Shown in pieces: positions 37,515 through 47,041 of a stretch of DNA of 64,000 bases (its first letter is position 1; each line of letters opens with the position of its first letter). The stretch comes from Natrinema saccharevitans (lineage in GTDB: Archaea; Halobacteriota; Halobacteria; Halobacteriales; Natrialbaceae), in assembly GCF_001953745.1 (NCBI RefSeq), contig NZ_LWLN01000001.1:620001-684000 (forward strand). Reading direction: 5' to 3'. The position numbers and the translations under genes are program-made. A model generated the notes under the pieces. That model was given only the letters and a program-made list of their open reading frames with translations. It did no database searches and was not told where the DNA came from.

Positions 37515-37515
37515 C

Positions 37516-39999
37516 TTACATCAGGTAGAACAGTGGGAACAGGAAGACCCAGACGATGTCGACGAAGTGCCAGTAGAGTCCGAAGGACTCGACGGGCGCG
37601 TGGTTCTCGAGGTAGGCATCGACCGAGACGACGCGGTAGATCATAAACAGCGCGACCAGGACGCCGAGGATGACGTGCAGGGCGTGGAGCCCGGTCGTCA
37701 CGAAGTACAACGAGTACTCGATTCCGCTGAACCAGTAGTGACCGTCGGCGAACTTGCTGCTGTACTCGAAGGCCTTGACGCCCATGAACACGAGGGCGAG
37801 CAGGACCGTCGCGCTCAGCGCGCCGAGCAGTCCCTTCTTGTTCCCGCGCTCGGCCATCACGTGTGCGAGGATGACCGTGAAACTCGAGGTCAGCAGGACG
37901 TAGGTGTTGAACAGGCCGGCGTTCGTGATGGCGTCGAGGTGCCAGGCGCCCCAGCCCATGTGGAGACGCATGAAGACGTACGCTCCGATTGCGGCACCGA
38001 AGACGACGACGTCCGAGGCCAGGAAGACCCAGACGCCCATCTTCTCGTTGCTGATGCCGCCGAACGGCCAGCGTTCGGCGACCGCCATCTCGGGCGCGTC
38101 GAACTGCTCGCGGCCGAACTGGAACAGCGAGATCCCGAGCAGTACCACGCCGAGGGCCACCAGAACCGGATAGATGATGTTCTGTGGGGGTGCCGAATCG
38201 AGCGTCACGAAACTACCGACATCGCTGGTGATGTGGGACTCGACGAACGAGAAGACGTACGGCGTAATGCCGCTGAGTCCGAGGAAGAACGTAAACGTCG
38301 CGACACCGATCCCGAGCGGCCAGATGCTGGCGTGGTCGGCGTGTTCCTCCTCGTGGCTCGTCGTCGCCACCCCGGTCGCTTCCTGTGCGACACCGCCGTC
38401 GGTCGCGGTCGGGGTGTCGTCGACGAACTCCAGGCGGCCGCTGGCGTAGCTGGGCCGGTCGGACCAGTTCTCGAGCGGCGGGGGCGACGGGATCGCCCAC
38501 TCCGCGGTCCGGGAGTAGGTCCACGGGTTATCGGGCGCGTCGGGGCCGGAGATCAAGCTCTTCCCGAGCGTGAAGAACATGATCAGGAACGAGGCCCCGA
38601 ACACGAACGCCCCGACGGTCGCCAGCTGGTGGTAGAGCTGTGCGCTCTCGCCGTAGTGGAAGACGCGGCGCGGCGTCTCCCAGGCCATGAACATCGGGAA
38701 GTACAGCAGGTTGAACCCGACGAAGTAGACCGCGAAGTTGAGCTTTCCGAGCCGCTCGGAGTACATCTTCCCGGAAATCTTCGGCCACCAGTAGTAGATA
38801 CCACCCATCAGGGCCGTGACGCCCGAGACCATCACGTAGTGGAAGTGGGCGACGACCCAGTAGGTGCCCCGGAACTCGTAGTCGAGCACGACGGCTCCGA
38901 GGAAGACCCCGGTGATGCCACCGAGGATGAACAACACGAGCGCGCCGAGCGAGAACAGGAACGGCGTCGTAAACCGAACGCGACCCTTGACCATCGTATA
39001 GATCAGCGCGAAGACCATCAGGTCGAAGGGTAACGAGATCCCGATCGTCGTCGCCATGAACAGGGTCTTGATCGGGAGGTTGATCGTCGACAGGAACATG
39101 TGGTGCATCCAGACGAGGAACGACTGCACGGCCACCAGTACCATCGCGATGATGACCCACTTCCGGCCGACGAGTCGTCGTCCGGTGAACGTCTGGAACG
39201 TCTCGAACATGATTCCCAGTGCCGGGAAGAAGACGATGTACACCTCCGGATGGCCGAAGAACCAGAAGATGTGCGCCCACAGCAGGCTCGAGCCCTGATC
39301 GGTCGCGAAGTACTGCGTGAGGAACAGCCGATCGACCGAGAGCAACAGCACGGCTGCAAGCAGTGCCGCGAACGCGAACAGCATCATCCAGGCGGTCAGC
39401 AGCCACGACCACGAGAACATCGGCATGTTCCACAGACCGAGCCCCTCTGCACGGGATCGGTGCATCGTGGTCAGGAAGTTCACCGTCCCGATCGTGATGG
39501 AGATACAGAACAAGACCAGGCCAAGGACCATCGCGTTACCGCCGGTCATCGCCTCCATCGCCGGGGTGTAGGTCGGCACGTTCAGCGGGGCGTACATCGT
39601 CCAGCCCCCGGAGAACGAGCCGCCCTGGAAGAACGAGATCCCCATGAGAACGCCCGAGAACAGGTAGAACCAGTAACTCAGCGCGTTCAGCCGGGGGAAC
39701 GCGAGGTCCTTCGCGCCGATCTGAAGCGGCACGAAGTAGTTCGCGAAGCCGCTCGCGATCGGCGACAGGAACCAGAAGACCATGATGAGTCCGTGTCCGG
39801 AGACGGACTGGTAGTACTGGTCGTTCGTCAGCAGTCCGGTGCCGCCCGTCTGCCACAGGTGGGCGCGAAACAGCAGCGCGAGGACGCCACCGAACAGCAG
39901 GAAGAACATCGCCGTCGTCAGATAGAGAATGCCGACGTCCTTGTGGTTGGTCGTGACCAGCCACCGCTTGATCGAGCGCTTCGGCGGGAGGTCACCCAT
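37516..39999 (-). CDS. coxAC: Cytochrome c oxidase subunit I-III fusion
   Basis: 827 residues. Residues 1 to about 590 form the 12-helix subunit I, with a heme-ligand His in SVSGHGLIMVFWFL, the HPEVY motif with Cu_B ligand and cross-linked Tyr (WFFGHPEVYIVFFP), the Cu_B His-His pair (VWMHHMFLS), the K-channel region, and AHFHYVMVSG with the heme a and a3 histidines. About residue 600 to the end is a subunit III-type domain (EKMGVWVFLASDVVVFGAAI, TTGLHALHVILGVLVALFMI, GLYWHFVDIVWVFLFPLFYL). It reduces O2 to water at the membrane. Such I-III fusions are known in archaea. It overlaps coxB by one base. Confidence 0.95.
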   Translation of the reverse strand: MGDLPPKRSIKRWLVTTNHKDVGILYLTTAMFFLLFGGVLALLFRAHLWQTGGTGLLTNDQYYQSVSGHGLIMVFWFLSPIASGFANYFVPLQIGAKDLAFPRLNALSYWFYLFSGVLMGISFFQGGSFSGGWTMYAPLNVPTYTPAMEAMTGGNAMVLGLVLFCISITIGTVNFLTTMHRSRAEGLGLWNMPMFSWSWLLTAWMMLFAFAALLAAVLLLSVDRLFLTQYFATDQGSSLLWAHIFWFFGHPEVYIVFFPALGIMFETFQTFTGRRLVGRKWVIIAMVLVAVQSFLVWMHHMFLSTINLPIKTLFMATTIGISLPFDLMVFALIYTMVKGRVRFTTPFLFSLGALVLFILGGITGVFLGAVVLDYEFRGTYWVVAHFHYVMVSGVTALMGGIYYWWPKISGKMYSERLGKLNFAVYFVGFNLLYFPMFMAWETPRRVFHYGESAQLYHQLATVGAFVFGASFLIMFFTLGKSLISGPDAPDNPWTYSRTAEWAIPSPPPLENWSDRPSYASGRLEFVDDTPTATDGGVAQEATGVATTSHEEEHADHASIWPLGIGVATFTFFLGLSGITPYVFSFVESHITSDVGSFVTLDSAPPQNIIYPVLVALGVVLLGISLFQFGREQFDAPEMAVAERWPFGGISNEKMGVWVFLASDVVVFGAAIGAYVFMRLHMGWGAWHLDAITNAGLFNTYVLLTSSFTVILAHVMAERGNKKGLLGALSATVLLALVFMGVKAFEYSSKFADGHYWFSGIEYSLYFVTTGLHALHVILGVLVALFMIYRVVSVDAYLENHAPVESFGLYWHFVDIVWVFLFPLFYLM

Positions 40000-40988
40000 C
40001 AGTTCTCACCTCCGTCGTTCGTCTCGCTTGCATTGTTTTCACTCTCGTTCATCTCGAGCGTGTAGGTCTCGTCGACCGGGCCGGTCATGTCGAACTGGTC
40101 TTCGACCGTCTCGAACTGCCCGTCGGTCGACTCGATCGTCACGTTGTACTGGCCGGCCTGTTCGATGTCGGTGATCTCGATCGTCCCGTTATCGAACTCC
40201 TCGGCCGTGAGGGTGCGGTCCTCGATGGAGTCGTTCTCCTGGTGGTCGAGAGTCATCTCGTAGCCTTCGGTGACTCGGGACTCGTTTCCGTCGACCATGG
40301 TGAACTGCATCGTCAGCTGGTTGTCCATCCACTGGTCGAACTCGTCTTGCTCCATGACCTGAAGCGTGCCGACCATCGAGGTGTGGTACTCGCCACAGAG
40401 TTCGAAGCACTCGATCTCGGACTCGCCGGGCTCGTCGGCCTGGAACCACGTCTCGTCGTATTCGCCCGGGATGGCGTCGGCTTTCACCCGTTGATCGGAG
40501 ATCCCAAACGCATGCCAGACGTCACCCGAGGTCACCTGTAACCAGACCCGTTCCCCGGCGGGGACTCGAAGGGTGCTGGTCGCTTCGATCCCGTTCTCGT
40601 ACTCGTAGAACCAGGCGAAGCCTTCTCCGGTGACTTCGACCTCGATCGAATCCTGTGTGCCGTCAGTGCCCGGATCTTCGACGTACAGCAGCATCCCGTA
40701 CGTCCAGATCACCAGCGAAATGACGATGACGGCGCTGATGCCGAACGAGAGAAACAGTTTCTTGCCGCCCTTTCCGCCCGTCGGTAACTCCCCGACCGAT
40801 GGCAGATCCTCGTCGTCGCCCGTAGGCTCGCCGGTGTCGCGATACTTGTATGCGTTGTACAAGGTGTATGCGACCACGACGATACCGACGAGCGTCCCGA
40901 GTCCGAGGAATACCAGAAAGATATTCTCGAACACGTCGACGCGGGTCCGCTGCATCGGAGCGATGAGTGCGCTGTAAAGTGTGTTCAT
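39999..40988 (-). CDS. coxB: Cytochrome c oxidase subunit II with acidic C-terminal extension
   Basis: 329 residues. Two N-terminal membrane helices (IFLVFLGLGTLVGIVVVAYT and LFLSFGISAVIVISLVIWTY) are followed by a cupredoxin domain. CuA ligands are His159 (DVWHAF), Cys194, Cys198, His202 and Met205 (CFELCGEYHTSM). After residue 210 an acidic extension of about 120 residues has repeats of Glu/Asp and Asn-x-Ser/Thr and two beta-rich segments (GTIEITDIEQAGQYNVTIES). Bacterial subunit II usually ends soon after CuA. It accepts electrons, likely from a blue-copper protein such as halocyanin. Confidence 0.93.
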   Translation of the reverse strand: MNTLYSALIAPMQRTRVDVFENIFLVFLGLGTLVGIVVVAYTLYNAYKYRDTGEPTGDDEDLPSVGELPTGGKGGKKLFLSFGISAVIVISLVIWTYGMLLYVEDPGTDGTQDSIEVEVTGEGFAWFYEYENGIEATSTLRVPAGERVWLQVTSGDVWHAFGISDQRVKADAIPGEYDETWFQADEPGESEIECFELCGEYHTSMVGTLQVMEQDEFDQWMDNQLTMQFTMVDGNESRVTEGYEMTLDHQENDSIEDRTLTAEEFDNGTIEITDIEQAGQYNVTIESTDGQFETVEDQFDMTGPVDETYTLEMNESENNASETNDGGEN

Positions 40989-41306
40989 CTCTTTTGAATG
41001 CCGGTTATATGTCGGAGGATGATTGCTGGGGGCACTTATCTATTTGGAAACCGCCCAACTGGTGTGGGCTGTCGATCGCATCGTCTACCCGACTCGATCG
41101 GTGACAACTTCTCCCACGGCATCGGTTCACCGCTGTTTGATTGGGCCCGATGCCCTTTTTTCTGTCGCTGCCGGATCGAGTTCGTGTCCTCGCGTATACA
41201 TTGCTCTCGTCAATATAACCGTTTTGGCGGATATATTCGGTTTCGATGTCGGAGGCGACACGAACCCGAATTGAACGAACCCGCACTCCTGTGCGTGCCC
41301 GCGCGC
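40989..41306. other. Intergenic region between coxB and the 41.3-kb gene
   Basis: Convergent-free spacer with no gene seen. A minus-strand TATA (ATATAACCGG, 41001-41010) lies about 20 bases before the coxB ATG, suggesting a leaderless cox mRNA. The right part (41180-41260) is AT-rich. Confidence 0.5.
41001..41010 (-). promoter_or_regulatory. TATA box of the coxB-coxAC operon
   Basis: ATATAACCGG on the minus strand, about 20 bases before the coxB start codon. Confidence 0.5.
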
Positions 41307-41750
41307 TTACACTTCGACTGCCCAGACACGACCCGTCGACGACAGGTCGTACACCTCGAGGAAGACGTCGTCGAGAAACTGTGCGATCCGGTTCGGATCC
41401 GCTTTGGCACTGATCCGGACGTTGACCCCCTCGGCCTCCTCGGGGCGATGGAGATCGTCGATCTTGAACGCGGGGAACTCTGCGAGGCGGGCCTTCAACT
41501 CCTCGAGTTCCGCATCGGTACAGTCGAGGTTGATCGTATCGTCGCCGAACTGGATCCAGGGGGTGCCCAGATCGGTGGCCGGCTCGTCGGTCGCGCCGGC
41601 CACGTCCGCTGCCGATTCGTCGTCGGCCTCGAGTGCGCTCTCGTCGACCTCGAGAGTACAAAACGCGCTCCCACGCTCGCGGTGGGCGGTGATGGTGTCG
41701 ACGTACAGTTTCCGGCGCTCGGCGGGTTCGGCGGCGTCGAAGCGGGTCAT
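41307..41750 (-). CDS. Uncharacterised haloarchaeal protein divergent from adk
   Basis: 147 residues ([20 protein letters not shown]). A soluble acidic protein with a helix ([20 protein letters not shown]), a disordered acidic Ala-rich stretch (about 40-62) and an alpha/beta C-terminal part ending [20 protein letters not shown]. It is divergent from adk with only 59 bases between start codons. I do not recognise a family function. Confidence 0.75.
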   Translation of the reverse strand: MTRFDAAEPAERRKLYVDTITAHRERGSAFCTLEVDESALEADDESAADVAGATDEPATDLGTPWIQFGDDTINLDCTDAELEELKARLAEFPAFKIDDLHRPEEAEGVNVRISAKADPNRIAQFLDDVFLEVYDLSSTGRVWAVEV

Positions 41751-41809
41751 ACACCGACGGACGTGCCCGATTCTTTAAGCCTTTATGTGACGCCCGTAAA
41801 TGGTGGCGT

Positions 41810-42445
41810 ATGGCACAGCCACGAATCCTGATCCTCGGTGCGCCCGGGGCAGGGAAGGGCACCCAGAGCGCAAAGATCATCGAGGAGTTCGACGTCGATC
41901 ACATCACGACCGGCGACGCGCTGCGATCGAACAAGGAGATGGACATCTCCGACATGGACACCGAGTACGACACGCCCGGCGAGTACATGGATCAGGGCGA
42001 ACTCGTCCCCGACGACGTCGTCAACGCGATCGTCGACGAGGCGCTTTCCCAGGCCGACGGCTTCGTCCTCGACGGCTACCCGCGGAACCTCGAACAGGCC
42101 GAGGAACTCGAGGACATGACCGACCTCGACGTCGTCCTCTATCTCGACGTCGGCGAGGAGGAACTCGTCCACCGGCTGACCGGCCGCCGGCTCGACCCCG
42201 AGACGGGCGAAATCTATCACGTCGAGTACAACCCGCCGGAGGACCCCGAAGTGGAAGCACGGCTCGAGCAGCGCGACGACGACACCGAGGAAACGGTCCG
42301 CGAGCGACTGTCGGTCTTCCACGAGAACACGGAACCGGTCATCGAGTACTACGACGAGCAGGGCGACTTGGAGCGGATCGACGGCGAGCAGGCCCCCGAC
42401 GCGGTCTGGGCGGACGTCAAGTCGACGATCGAGGACGCGTCGTAG
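41810..42445 (+). CDS. adk: Adenylate kinase
   Basis: 211 residues ([20 protein letters not shown]). The P-loop GAPGAGKGT spans residues 10-18, the AMP-binding region is [11 protein letters not shown], the catalytic DGYPRN is present, and the LID ([20 protein letters not shown]) is the long zinc-less form. It catalyses ATP + AMP to 2 ADP. In archaea it commonly follows secY directly. Here 8 kb of cox and other genes separate them. Confidence 0.95.
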   Translation: MAQPRILILGAPGAGKGTQSAKIIEEFDVDHITTGDALRSNKEMDISDMDTEYDTPGEYMDQGELVPDDVVNAIVDEALSQADGFVLDGYPRNLEQAEELEDMTDLDVVLYLDVGEEELVHRLTGRRLDPETGEIYHVEYNPPEDPEVEARLEQRDDDTEETVRERLSVFHENTEPVIEYYDEQGDLERIDGEQAPDAVWADVKSTIEDAS

Positions 42446-42563
42446 TCGTTTGCTCGAGGATCATCGACGGACGGCGATGACTTCCCCCTTAGGACCGTCG
42501 TATTCCGTCCGAAACGGCGCTTAGAACGGATCGTGATGCGACGCTGGCAGCGATTCGGAGTGG

Positions 42564-45212
42564 TTAGTTTTCGACACGAACCTGCTGGGTCTCGATATTG
42601 ACCACGTAGTCGTTCGAGGATTCTCCCGGATCGGGGAGATCCCCGACCTCGAACGTGATTTCCTTGTCAGTGATTTCGCGCTCGGCAATTAGACCGAATT
42701 TGTCTTTCAGTTCCCCGGCATCGTCAGCGGTGTAGTATTCGCCGCCGGTTTTGGTTGCAGTTTCCTTCAATAACTCTTCGTCGAGGTCGTTACCGAGACC
42801 GACCGTATAGATCGTGACGTCTTTGTCGATCGCATCGTCGACTGCCTCCTCGGTTGCACCATTTCCATAGCTGTTTTTACCGTCGCTCAGCAGAACCATG
42901 ACGCGTTCATTGTCGTTCGAACTACTGTACTGATCGAGGGCAGGTGACATTCCTGCTGCCATCTCCGTCCCCCCGTCTGCCTCGACCGAAACTGAACTCT
43001 TGACGCTCGAGAGGTCATAACTCAGGCTGTGTAAGGTCCGTCCGTTAGTGTCGAATTCGAACACGCCGGCACGATCGTCGTTCGACTCGTTTAATGCATT
43101 GATAAAGTCTTGTGTCGCATCGGCACGGATCTCTAGCGGATCGTTTCCAGTCGTTTCGAAGACCGTAACCTCACATCCGTTGCAGCTCTCGTTGGCAACT
43201 CGAACATCATCACTGTTGATGAAGCTAGTCGTTTCTCCTGGTTCGACGGTCGTGGTCGTACATCCCCCCCAGAACGAACACCTCTCAACCTCGATAGCGT
43301 ATTTCGAGTCGGGATCCACTGTTGCATCAGTATCCCACGACGTACTGAATGGTGGTTCTTCTCGTGTATCGGTCACGGTTCCGCTACGGTATACTGTGCC
43401 CATCGAACCGGAGCCGTCGAGGACGAAGGTCACGTCGAGCGGATCTCGAGCCTCTTCGATCGTGATGTCCTGATTCTCCTCCGGAATTGGGATGTCGGTT
43501 CGGAGTTTCCGATCGAAGTTGATCGTCACGTCGTCGTCGATAGTGGTCTCTCCAGCGACGATCGCCCCAGTGATCGTGGCGTCTTCCTCCAGAGTGAGTT
43601 CACTATCGGGTGCGTACACGACGCCGTCGAAAGCTGTCCCGTCGTCGAACGTGATCTCGGTAGCGCTCGTCCCGTACAGCCAGAAGTTCCCCTTCCGAGT
43701 ACCGGAGACCGAGACGCTCTTGTCGCCGCCGTCATCCGTAATTTCCATGTCGTCGGTATCAGTGTAAATGTACGCTTGGTTCTCACCCGTGACGGTCAGA
43801 CCCGAGAGCGTATCGTCTTCGAAGTCACCGACGCCGATATGAACGTCCCCGTCCGACGTATCGATTTCGTCGACGTCGAAATCGCTCGTGTAGTACCGGC
43901 CGGATTCGTCGATCGTGTCTCTCGTGCTGTCGAACTCGGTGACCATGTCACTGCCGACGTTGTCCCTGAGATAGCCCAGCGCACCGTCGTTGATCTCGTC
44001 GTCGATGCCCTCGTGCGTCTCGAACGGGCGGGACATGTTCGCCGCGATCACGTCGTCGGTTAGATGTGCGATCCACGTCTCGTTCCGTTTGTATTGGTCG
44101 TCATCGTCGTCGACGACGGCCGCTGTATTCGTTTTGAAGTTCGGATCCCAGACGTACGATATCGGATCGACCGCCGATTCGGCGGACGGATCGATCATTC
44201 CATTGAGAACCGGGTACCCCTCGATATCTGCATCGTCCTCGAGTTCCAATCCGTCTTCGACGGTGAACAGGTCGTCGGAGGTATTCGTCGTGTCGTTGGT
44301 GTACCCTGAAACCGCCAGGTTGGATTCGACGGTCCCGTCTTCGATGCTGTCGGCGGAGAGTCCGCCGTAGATCGTCGGCTCGATTCCCACGTGGTGGGCG
44401 AACGGATTGTTGCCGTCGATCGTCGCGATGACGGTTACCGTTTGGTCGTCTCGGTCGTGACAGACGAGATTTTGCTCGAAGCTCACGTCGGCATCGAAAT
44501 TACAATCGGTCGGCTTCGAGCGCGCGACCGTGTCGATATCGGTCGCGTCGAATTCGTCGCTCATGAACTCGTACCACCCGTCGTGATACTGCGTTCCCTC
44601 GACGGTGATTTCGACGTGGCTCACGAACTCGTCTTTGCTCGGGGTGTCGACCGACGGCCGTGACGAATCATACTGTGTCACGGTGTTCTCGCCCGAGCCG
44701 GCGTTCCCGCTGAGGCTCATGATAGAGAAGTCGATCCGACCGTAATCGCCGTCCTTGTAGTATCGGAGATCGGGCTCCGAGACGACGGTCGTTCCCCCGC
44801 CGTCGTTGCGCCAGATACCCCCGGCCTGATACCCGTACTCGGTGCCGGAATCGCCGCTCTGGCGCAGCGTCCCCATCTCAATCGAGTAATTCGAGAGTTC
44901 CTCGAACCCGTTCGAGCTATTGATGTGGATCGTACTCGAGTTGGAGATATTGTACTGCCCTTCCTCGAGATACACGGACCCTGTTGCGTCGGTCGTCAAC
45001 CCCGATAAGTCGTGATCGAACTGTTGGAGGGTCTGTCGTTCGCGCTCGTCCGTCGCCTGCGTCTGAATCGAATCGAGAGCCCCCATACCGACGGTGAACA
45101 CGAGTAGCGCGCCGACGAGGACGAATCCGATCAGAAGCACGATCGCGACTTGCGGACTCACTCCACGCTCCATCGATCGAGTACCGGATGGAGATCCACC
45201 GAGACGGGTCAT
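42564..45212 (-). CDS. Pilin-leader surface protein with beta-helix-like and VWA domains
   Basis: 882 residues. An N-terminal class III (type IV pilin) leader is MERG before VSPQVAIVLLIGFVLVGALL, cleavable by PibD after Gly17. The start could also be the inner ATG at 45173. A long Thr/Asn-rich region follows with many N-x-S/T sites. Residues about 440-570 look like a stacked beta domain (VHIGVGDFEDDTLSGLTV, FWLYGTSATEITFDDGTAF, GVVYAPDSELTLEEDATITG). A von Willebrand A domain covers about 590-850, with a complete MIDAS: DGSGS at 599-603, Thr749, Asp777. A four-Cys insertion lies at 605-690 (C645, C651, C677, C680). Codon GC is below its neighbours. It is probably a cell-surface adhesin or pseudopilin-associated protein. 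Confidence 0.85.
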   Translation of the reverse strand: MTRLGGSPSGTRSMERGVSPQVAIVLLIGFVLVGALLVFTVGMGALDSIQTQATDERERQTLQQFDHDLSGLTTDATGSVYLEEGQYNISNSSTIHINSSNGFEELSNYSIEMGTLRQSGDSGTEYGYQAGGIWRNDGGGTTVVSEPDLRYYKDGDYGRIDFSIMSLSGNAGSGENTVTQYDSSRPSVDTPSKDEFVSHVEITVEGTQYHDGWYEFMSDEFDATDIDTVARSKPTDCNFDADVSFEQNLVCHDRDDQTVTVIATIDGNNPFAHHVGIEPTIYGGLSADSIEDGTVESNLAVSGYTNDTTNTSDDLFTVEDGLELEDDADIEGYPVLNGMIDPSAESAVDPISYVWDPNFKTNTAAVVDDDDDQYKRNETWIAHLTDDVIAANMSRPFETHEGIDDEINDGALGYLRDNVGSDMVTEFDSTRDTIDESGRYYTSDFDVDEIDTSDGDVHIGVGDFEDDTLSGLTVTGENQAYIYTDTDDMEITDDGGDKSVSVSGTRKGNFWLYGTSATEITFDDGTAFDGVVYAPDSELTLEEDATITGAIVAGETTIDDDVTINFDRKLRTDIPIPEENQDITIEEARDPLDVTFVLDGSGSMGTVYRSGTVTDTREEPPFSTSWDTDATVDPDSKYAIEVERCSFWGGCTTTTVEPGETTSFINSDDVRVANESCNGCEVTVFETTGNDPLEIRADATQDFINALNESNDDRAGVFEFDTNGRTLHSLSYDLSSVKSSVSVEADGGTEMAAGMSPALDQYSSSNDNERVMVLLSDGKNSYGNGATEEAVDDAIDKDVTIYTVGLGNDLDEELLKETATKTGGEYYTADDAGELKDKFGLIAEREITDKEITFEVGDLPDPGESSNDYVVNIETQQVRVEN

Positions 45213-45235
45213 TCGTTCTTATATACGATGATACT

Positions 45236-45244
45236 GCTATAAAA
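45236..45244 (-). promoter_or_regulatory. TATA-like boxes of the VWA gene
   Basis: Minus-strand GTTTTATAG (45236-45244) about 27 bases before the ATG at 45212, with a second TATATAAG-like box around 45216-45226. The two would favour different starts (45212 leaderless, or 45173 with a leader). Confidence 0.4.
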
Positions 45245-45422
45245 CTGTGTGGATAGAAAGGTTAGAATATTGTAACGTGGGGCCCTGCAGACCTCGTTCT
45301 ACCGTGACTCATGTCAGAATACGGCCTATCATTGTTCTGTACGAGTGATTATTTTGAACGGAGTCGAGAACTGGAGACCGAAGAAAAACACTTGTATAGC
45401 CGACGTGCCCTAGCCCAAGCAG

Positions 45423-46361
45423 ATGACGCGTACAGCCGAAAAGATCGACGCCCTCGTCCGCGAGGATTCCTCGATGGCCGCGGCCCTTGAGGCCATCCGC
45501 GAGGCAGCCGACAGGAACGGCGGCGAGGTTCAGTGGGCCGACGTCAGCGACGACCTGACGAGCGGACAGTGGGGGCGATTGATCGAAAAAGGCGTTCTAG
45601 TCGACGGCGACGACGGGTTCGAGATCGCCGATCGCGAGGCCTTCGACCGGGCGCTCGACGGCGATGGCGACGGCGGGGGCGCGGCCGCCGACATCGATAT
45701 CGACGAGGAGGCATCGAGCTGGTCGCAGTGGGACAAACTCGCCGGCGTCGGTGCGTTGCTGTTGATGCCCGGCTACTGGTTCGACTCGATCCGCAACGTC
45801 GTCGGGAACACGCTCGATCTCGCCCTCGGTCCCCTCGACGCGGCGCTGCCGTTTTACGCCGTGATCCTCTCGGTTGCACTGATCACCGGCCTCTACTCCT
45901 CGTTGCTCCAGGCGAACCTGATGAACCCCGAGATCATGGGGAAGTACCAGGAACGGATGAAAGCCGTCCAGGAAGAGCAGAAGGAACTCCGACAGGAGAA
46001 AAAGGAGGCCGAGGAACGCGGCGCGAGCGAGGCCGAGATCGAGCGCCTCGAGAACGAAATCGAACGCGCGCGCGAAGAGCAGATGGAAGCCATGGCCGAC
46101 AACCTCGGGATGTTCAAAGAGCAGTTCCGTCCGATGGTCTGGATCATGCTCTTTACTATCCCGATGTTCCTGTGGATGTACTGGAAGATGTACGGCGGGA
46201 TCAGCGGCGAGATGGTCGTCATCCCGCTGGCCGGCGAGGTCTCGTGGGGTGACCGCTTGCAGGGCTTCATCCCGGTGTGGCTCTTCTGGTACTTCCTGTG
46301 TTCGATGGCCTGCAACCAACTCATCCGGAAGGCACTCGATATCGACATGTCTCCGTCGTGA
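45423..46361 (+). CDS. DUF106 family membrane protein (YidC/Oxa1/EMC3-like)
   Basis: 312 residues. An N-terminal cytoplasmic domain (1-95) resembles a winged helix (EVQWADVSDDLTSGQWGRLI). A membrane segment follows (LPFYAVILSVALITGLYSSL), then a long coiled coil (about 180-225, LRQEKKEAEERGASEAEIER) and two more membrane helices (FRPMVWIMLFTIPMFLWMYW and IPVWLFWYFLCSMACNQLIR). This is the archaeal Oxa1-superfamily layout, thought to act as a membrane protein insertase. In other archaea it lies between adk and cmk as here; the reversed VWA gene interrupts the link. Confidence 0.9.
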   Translation: MTRTAEKIDALVREDSSMAAALEAIREAADRNGGEVQWADVSDDLTSGQWGRLIEKGVLVDGDDGFEIADREAFDRALDGDGDGGGAAADIDIDEEASSWSQWDKLAGVGALLLMPGYWFDSIRNVVGNTLDLALGPLDAALPFYAVILSVALITGLYSSLLQANLMNPEIMGKYQERMKAVQEEQKELRQEKKEAEERGASEAEIERLENEIERAREEQMEAMADNLGMFKEQFRPMVWIMLFTIPMFLWMYWKMYGGISGEMVVIPLAGEVSWGDRLQGFIPVWLFWYFLCSMACNQLIRKALDIDMSPS

Positions 46362-46462
46362 ACCCGCCACGCCCCGCTTCAGTTCGAACAGCCGCCGATA
46401 GCTGAATTCCGCCGACAGCGGAGACGAAAAGTCTCATTAGTGTCTCCCTCCCCAGATAAGAT

Positions 46463-47041
46463 ATGTTACTCACCGTCTCCGGCCCGCCGGGCAGCGGGAA
46501 GAGTACGACCGCGGAGTTGCTCGCCGATACCTTCGACCTCGACCACGTCAGCGGCGGTGACATCTTCCGCGAACTCGCCGACGAGCGGGGGTATACCCCG
46601 CTCGAGTTCAACAAGCTCGCCGAGGAAAACGACGAGATCGACCGCGATCTCGACCGGCGGCTGCGAGAGATCGCCGTCGAGGAGGACGATCTGGTCCTCG
46701 AGTCGCGACTCGCCGGGTGGCTGGCCGGCGATCAGGCCGATTTCCGGTTCTGGCTCGACGCGCCGGCGCGGGTCCGCGGCGAACGCATCGCCGAGCGCGA
46801 GGAGAAGGACCCCGCTCGAGCGACCGAGGAGACGAAGGCCCGCGAGGCCAGCGAGGCCCAGCGCTATCAGGAGTACTACGGCATCGATATCCGAGACCTG
46901 ACGATCTACGATCTGTCGGTGAACACGGCTCGCTGGGAGCCCGAGGCGGTCCTCGATATGCTCGTCACCGCCGTCGAACGCTACGAGGCCGACGGCGACG
47001 AGGGGAAAGCACGCGTCGAACTCGAGAACGGCTTCGAATGA
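46463..47041 (+). CDS. cmk: Cytidylate kinase (archaeal type)
   Basis: 192 residues ([20 protein letters not shown]). P-loop [10 protein letters not shown] at 6-15, [16 protein letters not shown] for nucleotide-monophosphate binding, [11 protein letters not shown] and [20 protein letters not shown]. It phosphorylates CMP/dCMP. Its stop overlaps the start of cbf5 (ATGA), so the two are coupled. Confidence 0.93.
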   Translation: MLLTVSGPPGSGKSTTAELLADTFDLDHVSGGDIFRELADERGYTPLEFNKLAEENDEIDRDLDRRLREIAVEEDDLVLESRLAGWLAGDQADFRFWLDAPARVRGERIAEREEKDPARATEETKAREASEAQRYQEYYGIDIRDLTIYDLSVNTARWEPEAVLDMLVTAVERYEADGDEGKARVELENGFE

